Shown piece after piece: positions 44,306 through 54,690 of a DNA stretch of 64,000 bases (its first letter is position 1; every line of letters starts with the position of its first letter). Both the position numbers and the translations under genes were made by a program. The notes below the pieces were generated by a model. The model was not told the DNA's origin, searched no databases, and saw only the letters and a list, made by a program, of their open reading frames with translations. This DNA is from Mesobaculum littorinae (GTDB lineage: Bacteria; Pseudomonadota; Alphaproteobacteria; Rhodobacterales; Rhodobacteraceae), in NCBI RefSeq assembly GCF_004011175.1, contig NZ_RQXX01000005.1, forward strand, positions 1-64,000. Direction: 5' to 3'.

Positions 44306-45697
44306 ATGGTCACGAAATCAAAATCTGAAAATGACGCTGAAATCAAACGGATCCGAAAGTCGAAGCTGTTTGATGAGAAATGGTATTTAGAAACTTACCG
44401 AGATGTACCGCTGCTCGGCATGGACCCGATTGAACATTATGTGAAATTCGGCGCCATGATGATGCGTGATCCGAATACAAAATTTTCAACAAGGTTTTAC
44501 CTAGACACACACCCGATAGTCAGGAAGAAGCGTTCCAACCCATTGGCAACGCACATTTACCGGAAAGGTGTTGAGGGGAACATTGAGCCGGACCATCGCT
44601 CTGTTCTCTGGGCTTGCAGCCGTGTCGCTCGATATTACGGAGTCGACAAGGCAATATCAATGGCAGAGCAATACCTTCCAGAAAATCTCGCATACACGAC
44701 AGCGGTGTTGAAGGGCAATAAAGCCCTGGAGAATGAGGACGAGCCAACATGGCTCGGCCATATGAACTCTTACCTCGAAAAATTCGGGCTCGCGCCTCTC
44801 AGGTTGAAGGATCAGGAAGGCTCTCTTCTTTCCAGGATGACGTCCGACCCCCTTCCCGCCGTGTCCAGCTCTGTCAAAATATCCGTTATTATGCCGGCTT
44901 GGAACGCGGAGGAGACGGTTACGTATGCCGCTCGATCCATTCTGCGCCAGACTTGGCGAAACCTTGAATTGATCATAGTTGATGATTGCAGCGAGGATGG
45001 CACCTGGGAGCGCCTGAAGAAGATCGCCGACGCGGACAGCCGGGTCAAAATCTTCCGAAACAAGAATAATGTCGGGCCGTACGTATCTAAAAACATCGGC
45101 CTGGATCAAGCCACGGGTGACTATGTAACAGGTCACGATGCCGATGATTGGGCCGTCCCTCAGCGACTTGAAAACCACATGCGGGAGATACAGTCGCATT
45201 CGGGCTCGCTCAAAGCGAGTCTCGGCTACATGGTACGGATACGTCCGGACGGATTCTTCGGGCATATCGGCAGAATAACGGACTTTTCCTTGGATGGCGT
45301 ATGCCGGAAGGCGTCGATTTCCTGCATGTTTGAACGAAAAACTCTTAACGAGAAACTAGGATACTGGGATACGGTTCGTTTCGGCGCTGACAGCGAGATG
45401 ATCTCGCGGGCAACTCAGCTACTGGGTGACGATTTCGCGTCGATGAAACAGATCACCATGATCTGTCTTGACCTGGAAACCAGCCTTACCAATCATCCAG
45501 AACATGGTGTCGACAAGGTTCGTGGCATATCTCCAATTCGATCCCAGTATAGAGATTCCTGGACGAACTGGCAAAAAACAGAAATGAACGAAAGCAATTC
45601 TTACCTGGAGTTCCCGCAAAAGGTCAGAAGATACAAAGCGGCAGACGAAATGGTGCCCAGCCTTCGCAGCATCAATGAGAACCTACAAGCACTTTGA
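44306..45697 (+). CDS. Glycosyltransferase family 2 protein
   Basis: 463 residues. A short N-terminal module (FDEKWYLETYRDV, DPIEHYVKFG and FYLDTHPIVR) resembles repeats seen before bacterial surface glycosyltransferases. From ~190 a GT-A domain starts ISVIMPAWNAEETV, with LIIVDDCSEDGTWE and the DxD-type GHDADDW near 277-282. It transfers sugar from a nucleotide donor, probably onto a surface glycan. GC content is well below the window average, suggesting recent transfer. It is solitary. Confidence 0.87.
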   Translation: MVTKSKSENDAEIKRIRKSKLFDEKWYLETYRDVPLLGMDPIEHYVKFGAMMMRDPNTKFSTRFYLDTHPIVRKKRSNPLATHIYRKGVEGNIEPDHRSVLWACSRVARYYGVDKAISMAEQYLPENLAYTTAVLKGNKALENEDEPTWLGHMNSYLEKFGLAPLRLKDQEGSLLSRMTSDPLPAVSSSVKISVIMPAWNAEETVTYAARSILRQTWRNLELIIVDDCSEDGTWERLKKIADADSRVKIFRNKNNVGPYVSKNIGLDQATGDYVTGHDADDWAVPQRLENHMREIQSHSGSLKASLGYMVRIRPDGFFGHIGRITDFSLDGVCRKASISCMFERKTLNEKLGYWDTVRFGADSEMISRATQLLGDDFASMKQITMICLDLETSLTNHPEHGVDKVRGISPIRSQYRDSWTNWQKTEMNESNSYLEFPQKVRRYKAADEMVPSLRSINENLQAL

Positions 45698-46300
45698 ATT
45701 GGCGAGCCGCAGGGCAGCCCCAAGGCAACACTGACTGACTTGACAGAGTCCGTTGTTGATTGCCTTGGCGGGCCGCATGAAGCGAAACACCCCGCGCTTC
45801 GATGCCCTATCTTGCGACGTATGCATATGCTCCATCCTTTTGCTTGAAGAAAATCTCGAAGTCCGATCAGCGGAACCGATTACCGCCATTACCCCCCCGA
45901 GGGCTTCGAACCGATAGGAGTATCGGGGTGCCTGATTACGGGTTCAGTACGCAGATCGGCCGAAGTCCGGTCTGCCCCGCCCCAGGGTCTATCGGTTGCG
46001 AAGGGCTTTGACGGTCATGCGCAGCGCGGTTCACGTGGCCGGAGTTTGAATACGGACTTCACGCCCGGCGATCCGGCCGTCGGCGCCCCTGCCCCGAGGC
46101 AACGCCCCAAGGTTCTACCCCGTGGGTCTACGCTCGTTGTCGGCATTTTCAGTGATCGTGCTCGGGAACACACCAGGCCCGGCGGGCTGGCCCCGTGCCG
46201 CGGTCACAGGCGCCCATCGCCGCGGCCTTCGCACATACTCAGTCTTTGGCTTCGCTCGGTGAGAGCAGGCTGCAAATGCACTTTGCGCCATTGTGCCCTC
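45698..46300. other. Non-coding interval
   Basis: No supported gene. A 9-bp hairpin CCAAGGCAA / TTGCCTTGG (45720-45728, 45760-45768) follows the glycosyltransferase stop. The remainder shows no domain or repeat I can support. Confidence 0.35.
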
Positions 46301-46329
46301 AGCCCGTCGAGCGTCGGTCGTTATTAAGG

Positions 46330-46925
46330 GACCGTCAGCGCAATCCTTTGCGACTGACGTCTCGATCCAGCCGAAACACCTTGCGGAACTGCTCCATGCC
46401 GCTGCTGGAGAAGCGAACGGCGCGGGTCTCGGGATCGCGCCGGGGCCATCCCCGGTCTTAGACCTCGCCAAGGAGCGTTGCACCAAGTCCGCCGCCCGGA
46501 CCGGTCGAGGCAGGCACGGCAGACCGGGCGGCGCGCGCGGCGTAGCTTTAGCAGGTCGATGTCGAACCGCTCGAAACGTCCTGCGCCATCGTCGGTCAGG
46601 ATAGGCGCCTCGCCCTCCTCCCTAATTGCCCGCCGGTCGATCAGGGCCCGCAACAGCCCTACGGCCAAGCCGCCCGCGAGGTGGTCGTAACAGACCCGCA
46701 CATCGCGCAACGCGGGCTCCTTCGGTCCGGAGCGCGTGCGCACCCGCCCCGACGCCACCACGACGTCCATCATCGCCTCCAGCATCCGGCCGACCTCTCG
46801 TCTAAGGCCGAGGCCACGTAGCGGTGGCGCCCCTGCCTGCGCCGCACCAGAAGCTTGCCTCCTCCATCTTCGCCAGGTGACCCAAGGCGGTCTGGGCCGT
46901 CACGCCTGCTTCTTGCGCCAGCTCG
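46330..46925 (-). pseudogene. Frameshifted ArsR-family regulator
   Basis: The minus strand holds pieces of one ArsR-type protein in at least two frames. They are SAGELAQEAGVTAQTALGHL (HTH) and KLLVRRRQGRHRYVASALDE near 46900-46800, then VCYDHLAGGLAVGLLRALID and PVCRACLDRSGRR further on. The CYDHLAG and CRACLDWSERR motifs are typical. Frame changes near 46840 and 46470 destroy the gene. Confidence 0.7.
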
Positions 46926-46944
46926 CCCGCCGACCTGCGCCCCC

Positions 46945-47075
46945 TGCTGAATGGGGTCGAGGGGTTCCTCTAGATCGAGCGGGTCCAGTCCCTGGCCGAC
47001 CCGGACCGCATCCTGTCGCTGTCGTTCTGGCGGGACGAGGCCGCAGCGCACCGCGGAAGCAAGCTGGATGCCCGC
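46945..47075 (+). pseudogene. Fragment of an antibiotic-biosynthesis-monooxygenase (ABM) domain
   Basis: IERVQSLADPDRILSLSFWRDEAA reads in the + direction and matches the core strand of ABM-domain proteins usually found divergent from ArsR regulators. Both ends are missing or shifted. Confidence 0.5.
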
Positions 47076-47278
47076 AAACGTCCGTCTCCGACTGATCCGC
47101 AGCAGCGCCGCAGCTCTGGATGCCAGGCAGGCGATGATCCGCGGAATCGTGCATCCGGCGGAAGACGCAATCGGCCCGGCGTTCTGTTTCACGTGTGGGG
47201 CCCCCGCACCGGCGGATCAGCTTCGCGCGCGCAGGGACACGGGGGTCGAAGCGGTCTCCCGGTCTACGTCGGCAGAAC

Positions 47279-47958
47279 TCAGACCGTTCCGGTCCGCGGG
47301 TGGCGCTGGATCAGCGCATCGATGCCGAAGACGTCGGCGATGCGGCGTTCGGTCAGCACCTCATCCGCATCTCCCTGCGCCACGATTCGGCCCCCGTCCA
47401 TCAGGCAGAGCCGGTCGCAGAACATCGCCGCGAGGTTCAGGTCGTGCAGGGCGCCGACAACCGTCACGCCGATTTCCCGGACAAAGCGCAGCAGCGACAG
47501 CTGGTAGCGGATATCAAGTTGGTTGGTCGGCTCGTCGAGCACGAGCACCTGCGGCTGCTGCACCAATGCGCGGGCCAGAAGGACCCGCTGACGCTCGCCC
47601 CCCCCCGAAAGGGTGCGAAACGCGCGGTCCTGCGGGTGGGTCAGCCGCTGCAGGGAAACCGCGGCGTCGATCAGGCTGGCGTCGTGCGGCATATCGGGCT
47701 GCAACAGCGCCTTGTGGGCCGAGCGCACCAGGTGGCGGAACGCTGCCAGATATCCTCGCCATTCACGAGCACCCGGCCGGCTGCGGGGCGGCTCACGCGG
47801 TAGATCGCGCGCAGGAGCGAGGACTTGCCCGCCCCGTTCGGGCCCAGCAGGCCAAGCATCTCGCCCGGCACGACCCGCAGGTCGATCTCCTGCACCAGTG
47901 GCGTGGAGCCGGCATTGATGCTGACACCCTCGATCTCAAGCCGGCCCCGTCCGATCAT
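47279..47958 (-). pseudogene. FecE/FepC-type ABC ATPase, frameshifted
   Basis: The N-terminal piece (47958 to ~47740) has Walker A LLGPNGAGKSS. The C-terminal piece (47728-47279) carries the signature and Walker B LVLDEPTNQLD and HDLNLAAMFCDR. They are joined only by a frameshift near 47735. The signature reads LSGGGERQRV, with one extra Gly in a C-run on the opposite strand, so a second in-frame lesion may exist. Siderophore/corrinoid uptake ATPases have this form. It is last gene of the broken uptake cluster. Confidence 0.82.
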
Positions 47959-49115
47959 TTCGCGACCCCCAGCGCATGGGCGTCGCGCCCCAGGCGCCAG
48001 ATGAAAAGGGACCGCCGACCCGCGCGGTCACGATGCCGATGGGCAATTCCAGCGGTGCGATGATCGAACGGGCGACGAGATCGGCCGCGATCGTAAAGGC
48101 AGCGCCCGAAAGCGCCACGGCCAACAGGGCGCGACGGTGATCAGCCCGACCAACAGGCGAACGATATGCGGCATGATCAGACCGACAAAGCCGATCACGC
48201 CGGACACCGCGACGGTAATCCCGGTCAGGGCCGCGGTCAGAACGAACATCGCGCACCGGAAGCGCTCGACATCCAGGCCAAGCGCCACCGCGCTTTCGTC
48301 TCCTGCCATCAAGAGGTTCAGCCGCCGCGCCTGCGCAAGCATGACAGCAAGCCCGGTCGCCGACGCGACAACCGGGGTCGGCAGCAGCTTCCACTGCGCC
48401 GCGCCGAAGCCGCCCAGCGTCCAGAAAAGGACGCGCGTTGCCAGTTGCAGGTCCGGCGAGGTCAGCACCAGCAGGCTGGTCAACGCGCTGAGCACCGCCC
48501 CCAGCGCGACGCCCGCAAGCACCAGCCGGGGGGGCGTCATCTGCCCACCGGCGCGGGCGATCCAGAACACGATCGTGAGCGCCACGAGACCGCCGACGAA
48601 CGCGGAAAGATGCAGCGTGAACGCCCCGAGCACCACGAGACCGAAGCGCATGACCACAACCGCCCCGGTCTCCGCGCCCGACGACACGCCCAAAATCGAC
48701 GGCCCGGCCAGCGGATGTCGCACGATGGCCCGGATGACTATACCCGACACCCCCAGACCCCCCCGAGGACCGCGGCGAGGATGACGCGCGGAATGCGGGT
48801 CTAAACGATGATGATCTCGTGCGCCTCGCGCCAGTCGGCCGACATCAGCCAGCCGCCCGACAGCCAATTCAAGACGATCGACAACGCCGTCCCGGCCGGG
48901 ATCGAGACCGATCCGACCATCAGTCCGCCCAATGCGCAGGCGAAGAGCAGTGCGACCATCCCGGCCATGACGGCCAGGAACCGCCCGCGCCCTGTCGGGC
49001 CGCGGCTGTCCTTCGCGTGGACCGCGCCGGACGTCGCCCGCCCCGGGGGCGACGTCCGGAGGATCGCAAGCAGCGCCGCCCGGTCGGCCGCGCCTTCGTG
49101 TCTGTCGTCGCGCAT
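47936..49115 (-). pseudogene. FecCD-type permease, multiply broken
   Basis: From MRDDRHEGAADR (49115) the protein reaches a stop at 48801-48803 (IIIV-stop). It resumes in a different frame by ~48760 (GVSGIVIRAIVRHPLAGPSILGV). It changes frame again near 48125 before LSGAAFTIAADLVARSIIAPLELPIGIVTARVG-type sequence to 47936. The family fingerprint (RHPLAGPSILG, GVIGFVGLIMPHIVR) is clear. At least three lesions make it non-functional. Confidence 0.82.
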
Positions 49116-49124
49116 GCTCGCGGC

Positions 49125-50099
49125 CTACTCGGCAAAGGCCTCGGGGTGAAAGGCGCGTGCGAGCTTTTCCAGCGCATCCGCAGAGCCCGGGCCGGGCTGG
49201 CCGATGACCGAGGGGATCAGCACGTAGTTGTCCTTCTCGATCGCCGGAACGTCCGAGATGATCGGGTTCGCCTTGAGAACGTCGATCCGCGCCTGCCCAA
49301 GGGCAGTGTCGGGGTCCTCGACCACCTGGCCGCCGGCCGTCCCGGAATAGAACACGACGATGTAGTCGGGCGCCTGCTCCACCAGCTGTTCCCACGAGGT
49401 GCCGCCATAACGGTTGTCGACATCACCCAGGATATTCACTCCCCCGGCGCGCTCGACGACATGGCTCGGCATCGTGTTGCCCAGCACGGCGCGGGGCATA
49501 TCCTCGCCGCCGTTGAAGATGAAGACCGGAGGAGGGTCGGCGCCGGAAATCCTGTCCTCTATCCCGGCGACCCTGCCCTCGATCCTGCCCACCAGGGTCT
49601 CGCCGCGCTCCGGCACGCCTAAGATGCCCACGACCGGGCGGATTTCGTCGTAAGGCTCGTCGAAACCGTATTTGCCGAGATTGCAGCCTTCGGTGTTCAG
49701 CCTTGTCTTCATGCCCAGATCGTGCAGCTGATCGCGCGTATGGCGGCTTTCCGAGAACCCGTCCGGATAGCCTGCGTAGACAAGATCGGCCTTGGCCTCG
49801 ATCAATTGCTCGGTCGTCGCGACGAGTGGGGAGAAGATGGAAAGGGCCTCGTAGGCCTCTTCGTACTCCGGGCTGATCTCGAGGTTCGCCATGTAGGACG
49901 TGCCCGCCAGGCGATCGCCGAGGGCCAGCGCAAGCATCAGTTCGGTCGCGTTGTTCGACAGCGTCACGGCGCGATCGGGGGCGGCCTCTTAGACCGTGGT
50001 GACGCCGCAATTCTCGTCGGCATAGGGATAGTGATCCTGCGCAAGGACGGCAGGGGCCAAGGCAACCAGCGCGGCCCCGAGAACGAGTATCTGTTTCAT
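49125..50099 (-). pseudogene. Periplasmic siderophore/iron-binding protein with premature stop
   Basis: Starts MKQILVLGAALVALAPAVLAQ (signal peptide) at 50099. TAA at 49991-49989 follows CGVTTV. The frame then continues EAAPDRAVTLSNNATELMLAL to 49125 as a TroA/FecB-fold binding protein (VFYSGTAGGQ, NILGDVDNRYGGTSWEQL). One nonsense mutation in the otherwise intact 324-codon gene removes export of the mature protein. It heads a binding-protein/permease/ATPase order typical of ferric-siderophore uptake. Confidence 0.82.
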
Positions 50100-50385
50100 C
50101 GATCAGCTTCCTTCGAGGTGAAACTCGGGAACCGCCAGCACAGCATAGTCCCTGAAGGCGGGCATGACCTCGGCGGCAAAAAGCGCCATCGCCGCCTCGG
50201 CCTCTGCAATCGGGATCAGGCCATTGGCGCTGAAAAGGCAGCGCAGGTTGCAGCAGCCGGTGCGCGCGATCAAAGCCTCGATCTGTTGGCGACAAGCGTC
50301 GGGCGTACCTGCGATGGCGTAATCGGCCAGCATCTCGGCACGGTCGCGGGGATGCGGCGGCGCCGCGCCGTTCTCCCTGGCCCGC

Positions 50386-50410
50386 GCGGCGCGGCGCGGC
50401 GCGGCGCGGC
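50386..50410. repeat. Five copies of pentanucleotide GCGGC
   Basis: 25 bp of perfect 5-bp units within the C-terminal part of the LLM gene, encoding an Arg/Ala-rich stretch on the minus strand. A change of one unit would shift the frame. Confidence 0.9.
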
Positions 50411-50837
50411 GACGGTTCAGCCGCTCGGTGGGGATGTCGAGCGCCTGCCATGCCTCGTCCGGGCGGGCAGGACATAGCGCGACAGGGACGAGGCCGCCAT
50501 CGGGCCCGGCCCCGCCCCGGCCTTTGAAAGCTCGGCGAGGAACACCGGGACCTGCCGTGTTTCGTTCGGCTCAAGGCTCAGCAGCAGCGAGAACCGGTGG
50601 CGCGCCGCCACCGCCACCGTCGCGGCCGAGACGCCCGCGACGTAGACCGGAGGATGGGGGCGCTGAACCGTGGGCGGGCCGACCTCGGTCTCGGCGAACC
50701 GCCAAGTCGGCCCGTCCGCGGCAACCCGATCCTGGGTCCAAGCGCGCAGCATCACCTCCATCGCCTCGTCGAAACGCTGTCGGGCCGCATCCCGGTCGAT
50801 CCCGAGCGCGTCGAAGGTGCCCGGCTCGGCCCCACGC

Positions 50838-50880
<43 letters not shown>

Positions 50881-51205
50881 CGATCCGCCCGCCGCTCTGA
50901 AAGTCGAGCTGCGCGATCTGCTCCGCCAACATCAGCGGATGGTGCCGCGGCAGGACAAGGATCGAGGTGCCGAAGCGCAACCGCTCGGTTCGCGCAAGGA
51001 TCTCCGCGCCCAGCAGCAGGGCGTGGGGATAGGGCAGCGTCCCGCGGTGGAAGTGGAATTCGTTGAACCAGATACCGCCGAAGCCCAGCTCATCGGCGCG
51101 TGTCACCAGGCGCATCAGGTCGGCATGGTTGCCCAGGGCCCCCTCCCGGGCGAAACCCGCGAGATCAAAGCGCAGCGCAGGTTGCCTAAAAGCCATCCGT
51201 GCCAC

Positions 51206-52159
51206 CCCCGTGGAGAAAGGGCGACCGCGATCCCGGGCTGTCAGACCTGGTGCCGGCGTGCATGGTCACCCCCCTTGTCGGCAGCCCTCATCCGATGACC
51301 GGGTCATGCCCGTGTGTCGATCCCCGGTCTGTACCCGACCCCATCCAGCCCCTCGCGCCGAAACGACGGCCAATGGTCCGGGTGCCATGCTCACCGTAAC
51401 CGGGATCTCAGCAACAGTTATAATCTACCATGGCAAACCGGTGGATCGCGATCTTGGGCACAGGTCTGCCCCTCGGGCCCATTCCTGCGGGTGGTGTTGA
51501 GGCGGGCCGGCGGTTTTCCGAACCTCCGACCAGCTGAGCCGGGGAACATGTCGATCCGGGTCTTTCCAGGCAATGCCCCCCGGTCATCGCCACGCTCTGA
51601 GAGGACCTGATCGACCCCGCCAGCCGGGACATAGCGCGACCAGCCGTCCTCAGACCTGACACAGCGGCGCGTCACCCAAGGGGCTTGGCGTCATGGTGCA
51701 GCCGTTGAAATCTTTTGTACTCGTAATGAACCAGGCAGCGCCCCCAATCTGGACGCCGGGCTTCCCGCCGGAGAGAACCCGAGGACAGGGGCCGCAGGCT
51801 TGGAGGCAGAATGACCGGTCCTTGAGCTTCGACATGAGGCCGAGGGGGGCCACGGCCCAGTCGCAAACATCAGTGCCCGGGTCGACCTGTGCTGCACGCA
51901 AAACCCGCTCGACCACGACGGGATACGGCAGGAGATCATCGCCGGCCCAATGCCGCACTTGGCGGGCCGCCGGCTGGCTCTTTGAATGGCGCCGGGTCGC
52001 CACGCGACATCAGCAGGATCCGCAGGCCGCCCTATCGGCCATCCCGCTACCCGCGCCGGTCATCCACCGGCCATTAAACTGAGGACCACGGGGGGCCGAG
52101 GGCCCTTTCCAGCCAGATGCCGAAAAGGGCCCCCTGTCATCGATTGGCAGACAACCGGC
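51206..52159. other. Long interval without a supported gene
   Basis: About 950 bp. A 117-codon minus frame (52003-51650) has no recognised motif and its start is arbitrary. No IS end, tRNA or clear hairpin was found. Confidence 0.4.
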
Positions 52160-52930
52160 CTAGGCCGCCTGCAGACCGCCATCGACCGAGTAGTAGGTGC
52201 CGTTGCAATAGCTTGCGTCCTGCGACCCCAGGAACGCCACCAGTCCGGCCACCTCTTCGGGGTAGCCGTAGCGGCCGGCGGGAATGCTCGCTTCGGTGGC
52301 TTCCTTCATCTTGTCGGCGCCGCCCTGCCCTTCGTTGATCGAGGACATCATGCGCCCTTCGATCGGGCCCGGCGCGACGCAGTTCACCCGGATGCCGGTG
52401 CTTCCGGCTTCAAGCGCGGCGGTGCGGGTCAGGCCCAGCACGGCATGCTTGGAGGTGATGTAGGGCGCCAGGCCGGGCGAGCCGCCAAGCGCCGCGGAGG
52501 AGGCGGCGTTTACGATGGCGCCGCTTCCCTGCGCGTACATCACGCGCAGCACATGCTTGAGCCCGAGCATCACCCCGACGACGTTGACCTTGAGAACCTT
52601 CATGAGCCCATCGACTGTCAGGTCTTCGAGCCGGGCATTCTCGCCCTCGATCCCGGCGTTGTTGAAGAAGATGTCGATACGACCGAACCGCTCCTTCGCG
52701 GCGGCGACATAGGCCTCGACCTGCTCCTCCTGCGACACGTCGGCGTCGAAATGCGCGACACGGTCGCCGTGTCCGACCTCGGCTTCGAACACGGACCAGT
52801 CAGTGCCCGGAATATCCACCGCAAAGATGTTTGCGCCGCGCTCGGCATAAAGCTTGGCCGTCGCCGTTCCGATGTTTCCCGTGGCGCCGGTGAGCAGCAG
52901 TGTTTGGCCGTCGAATGTGTTGCCAGGCAT
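52160..52930 (-). CDS. Short-chain dehydrogenase/reductase
   Basis: 256 residues from MPGNTFDGQTLLLTGATGNIG (dinucleotide motif TGATGNIG). It has NNAGI, catalytic Ser in NAASSAALGG, Tyr/Lys in YITSKHAVLG, and a C-terminal NGTYYSVDGG. It is a classical SDR, probably acting on a secondary alcohol or sugar. The start at 52930 is preferred because family homology begins there. There is no operon partner. Confidence 0.9.
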   Translation of the reverse strand: MPGNTFDGQTLLLTGATGNIGTATAKLYAERGANIFAVDIPGTDWSVFEAEVGHGDRVAHFDADVSQEEQVEAYVAAAKERFGRIDIFFNNAGIEGENARLEDLTVDGLMKVLKVNVVGVMLGLKHVLRVMYAQGSGAIVNAASSAALGGSPGLAPYITSKHAVLGLTRTAALEAGSTGIRVNCVAPGPIEGRMMSSINEGQGGADKMKEATEASIPAGRYGYPEEVAGLVAFLGSQDASYCNGTYYSVDGGLQAA

Positions 52931-52957
52931 GGGGGCTCTCCTCGATTTTTCGTCCAA

Positions 52958-53234
52958 TACCCCTCACTTAGTATGACGTCGCCGGTTTGCGTCCGGCCTC
53001 AACGGCTCGTGAACGTCCCCGGGGGCAGCATGGCGAACCTGCCCTCGACAAGAGTGCTGCGACCGCGGCGCGCAAACAGCCCGAACAGGCGCCGCGGGCC
53101 GGTCAGCGCGCGGCGTCGTTCAGGGGCCCGCACCCCGGGCGCTGCCCAGGGGCGGCAGGACCGCCCCTGCACCGCATCACCGCCGGGCCGCCCCGTCGGG
53201 CGAGCGCCCTGCCCGCCCGCACACGCGGCCGCCC
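52958..53234. other. Intergenic
   Basis: 277 bp of very GC-rich DNA between the SDR start and the ribH stop; no gene supported. Confidence 0.35.
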
Positions 53235-53720
53235 TCAGCTTGCCCGCGACAACGGGGCCTCGGCCCCGCCCGCATCGCCATCGGAGAGCTGCTGCAGGCC
53301 GGCGCGCGCGCGGTCGATGCCCAGCGCGGCCTGCGCAGCCTCGCGTCCCTTCTGGACGAAATGCTCGGAATAGATCCGCACGTGATGCTCGGTTTCCTGG
53401 AAGTGGTGCGGCGTCAGCGATACCGACAGGACCGGCACGCCGGTCTCGAGCCCCGCCTGCATCAGGCCGGTCACCACGGCCTGCGCGACGAAATCGTGGC
53501 GGTAGATGCCGCCGTCGACCACCAGGGCCGCCGCGGCCACGGCCGCGTAACGGCCCGTCGCGGCGAGATCGCGCGCGACAAGGGGCATCTCGAAAGCGCC
53601 GGGCACGTCGACGACGTCGACCTGTTCTGCGGGGATGAGTTCGAGGAATCCGGCCAGCGCCTGATCCACGATCCCGGCGTGCCAGTTGGCCTTTACAAAG
53701 GCATAACGGGGCTGTGTCAT
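53235..53720 (-). CDS. ribH: 6,7-dimethyl-8-ribityllumazine synthase (type II-like)
   Basis: 161 residues. It shows FVKANWHAGIVDQAL, GAFEMPLVARDLA, the substrate-binding GGIYRHDFVAQAV and TPHHFQE, as in decameric RibH2 enzymes of alphaproteobacteria. It condenses ribitylaminouracil with dihydroxybutanone phosphate in riboflavin synthesis. It stands alone behind an FMN riboswitch, separate from other rib genes. The C-terminal ~20 residues after ALGIDRARAGL are variable. Confidence 0.88.
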   Translation of the reverse strand: MTQPRYAFVKANWHAGIVDQALAGFLELIPAEQVDVVDVPGAFEMPLVARDLAATGRYAAVAAAALVVDGGIYRHDFVAQAVVTGLMQAGLETGVPVLSVSLTPHHFQETEHHVRIYSEHFVQKGREAAQAALGIDRARAGLQQLSDGDAGGAEAPLSRAS

Positions 53721-53805
53721 TGCGATCTCCTTTGCACGACATGTCAGCCAAGGCGATCACATGCAGCCGCACCGGGGGCGCGCGGCCCCGCGGCATCGAC
53801 GACAT

Positions 53806-53942
53806 ATTCTCTTCCATCCGGACTGTGACCGTCGGCTCAGGAATCGCACCTGATCTGCTGACCCTTTCGCCAGGCGAAAGGCGCTCGCGGGCTTGCGACC
53901 GGGGCCGCTTACCGCCGGTGGGGAATTTCACCCCGCCCTGAG
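53806..53942 (-). promoter_or_regulatory. FMN riboswitch (RFN element)
   Basis: On the minus strand the conserved blocks appear in order: GGGCGGGGTGAAATTCCCCA, CCGGCGGT, CAGCAGATCAGGTGCGATTC (part), GACGGTCACAGTCCGGATG and AAGAGAAT. Between them is the variable stem CGCCTTTCGCCTGGCGAAAG. It ends 86 bp before ribH, where an anti-RBS or terminator form would act. This is a complete RFN element. Confidence 0.95.
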
Positions 53943-53976
53943 AACGTGTGGATGCTGTGCGATGCGGGGAAGGAGA

Positions 53977-54690
53977 TCAATGAAAATCTGCGCACAGCCC
54001 CTCTGCGCGCACCTTGCCCCCGGTGTCGGCCCAGGCCTCCCTTCCTGCCCCAGGGATCGCTGGCGCGGGCACGGTTTGCGCCATTGCCGACACCTCGACG
54101 ACCGAGGTCAGGCCCAGCTTCCCCGCCGCGAACGCCGCTGCCTGCGCCGATACGGTGGTGTTGCCCTTACGTGCATAAGCCGTCTGCCCCCCGCTCCACG
54201 CGATGGTGCCGGAGAGGCCATTTCGCGATGCGGTGCGCCGGGGGGCCTGCGTCAGCAGCGACGACCCCGTTCCATAGGTCGCGTTTTCCTCGCCAAGTCC
54301 GCGGACGCCATGGGCGCAAGGCGCGGCATGGCTGTAACCCAGCATCGACAGGACGGAAATGCGCGCGGGCACTGCCGTGGCGCCCGCCGCCGTTTCACCG
54401 AAACGGCTGTCGCTGGGCCGCGGGTCAGGCAGCACGTCAAGCGGCGCGTCGAAACGCTGCACGAAGTCGGGCGACCAGGCCAGCGCCTTGGTGTCGACCA
54501 GCAGCGTGCGTGCAGCGTTGGAATGATCCGTCGCGAAGGCGGCGCACGCCGAAAGCTACCGCAGGAGCCAGGCATCGACCGTGTTGGCCCGCAGACCTTC
54601 CGCCTCGCGCAGGCGCGCGGCCTCGGGCATGTTGCGCATCGCCCAGCCAAGCTTCGACGCGGTGAAAAACGGCGAGGGTGCGGTCGTCGG
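53977..54690 (-). pseudogene. FGGY-family sugar kinase, internal fragment
   Basis: Minus-strand readings in two frames: PFFTASKLGWAMRNMPEAAR, TVDAWLLR then a stop, FATDHSNAARTLLVDTKALA, FGETAAGATAVPARISVLSM and ATYGTGSSLLT, with GLSGTIAWSGG. These match the N-terminal lobe of FGGY kinases (xylulose/glycerol/erythritol type). The start and the C-terminal lobe are missing. It is fused to transketolase DNA at ~54690. Confidence 0.78.

Noticed and set aside
48028-49395. 455-codon minus-strand open frame spanning the permease region
   Set aside because: Only its second half is permease; the first half is a shadow of the binding protein and permease start in another frame. The real gene changes frame, so it is recorded as a pseudogene.
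50386-50410. Pentanucleotide tract as the cause of the LLM frameshift
   Set aside because: The frame from DEAWQ (50459) runs unbroken through the tract to MLADYAIAG; the lesion is a single base upstream at ~50460.
51650-52003. 117-codon minus frame
   Set aside because: No family resemblance, start codon arbitrary; left as unassigned intergenic DNA.
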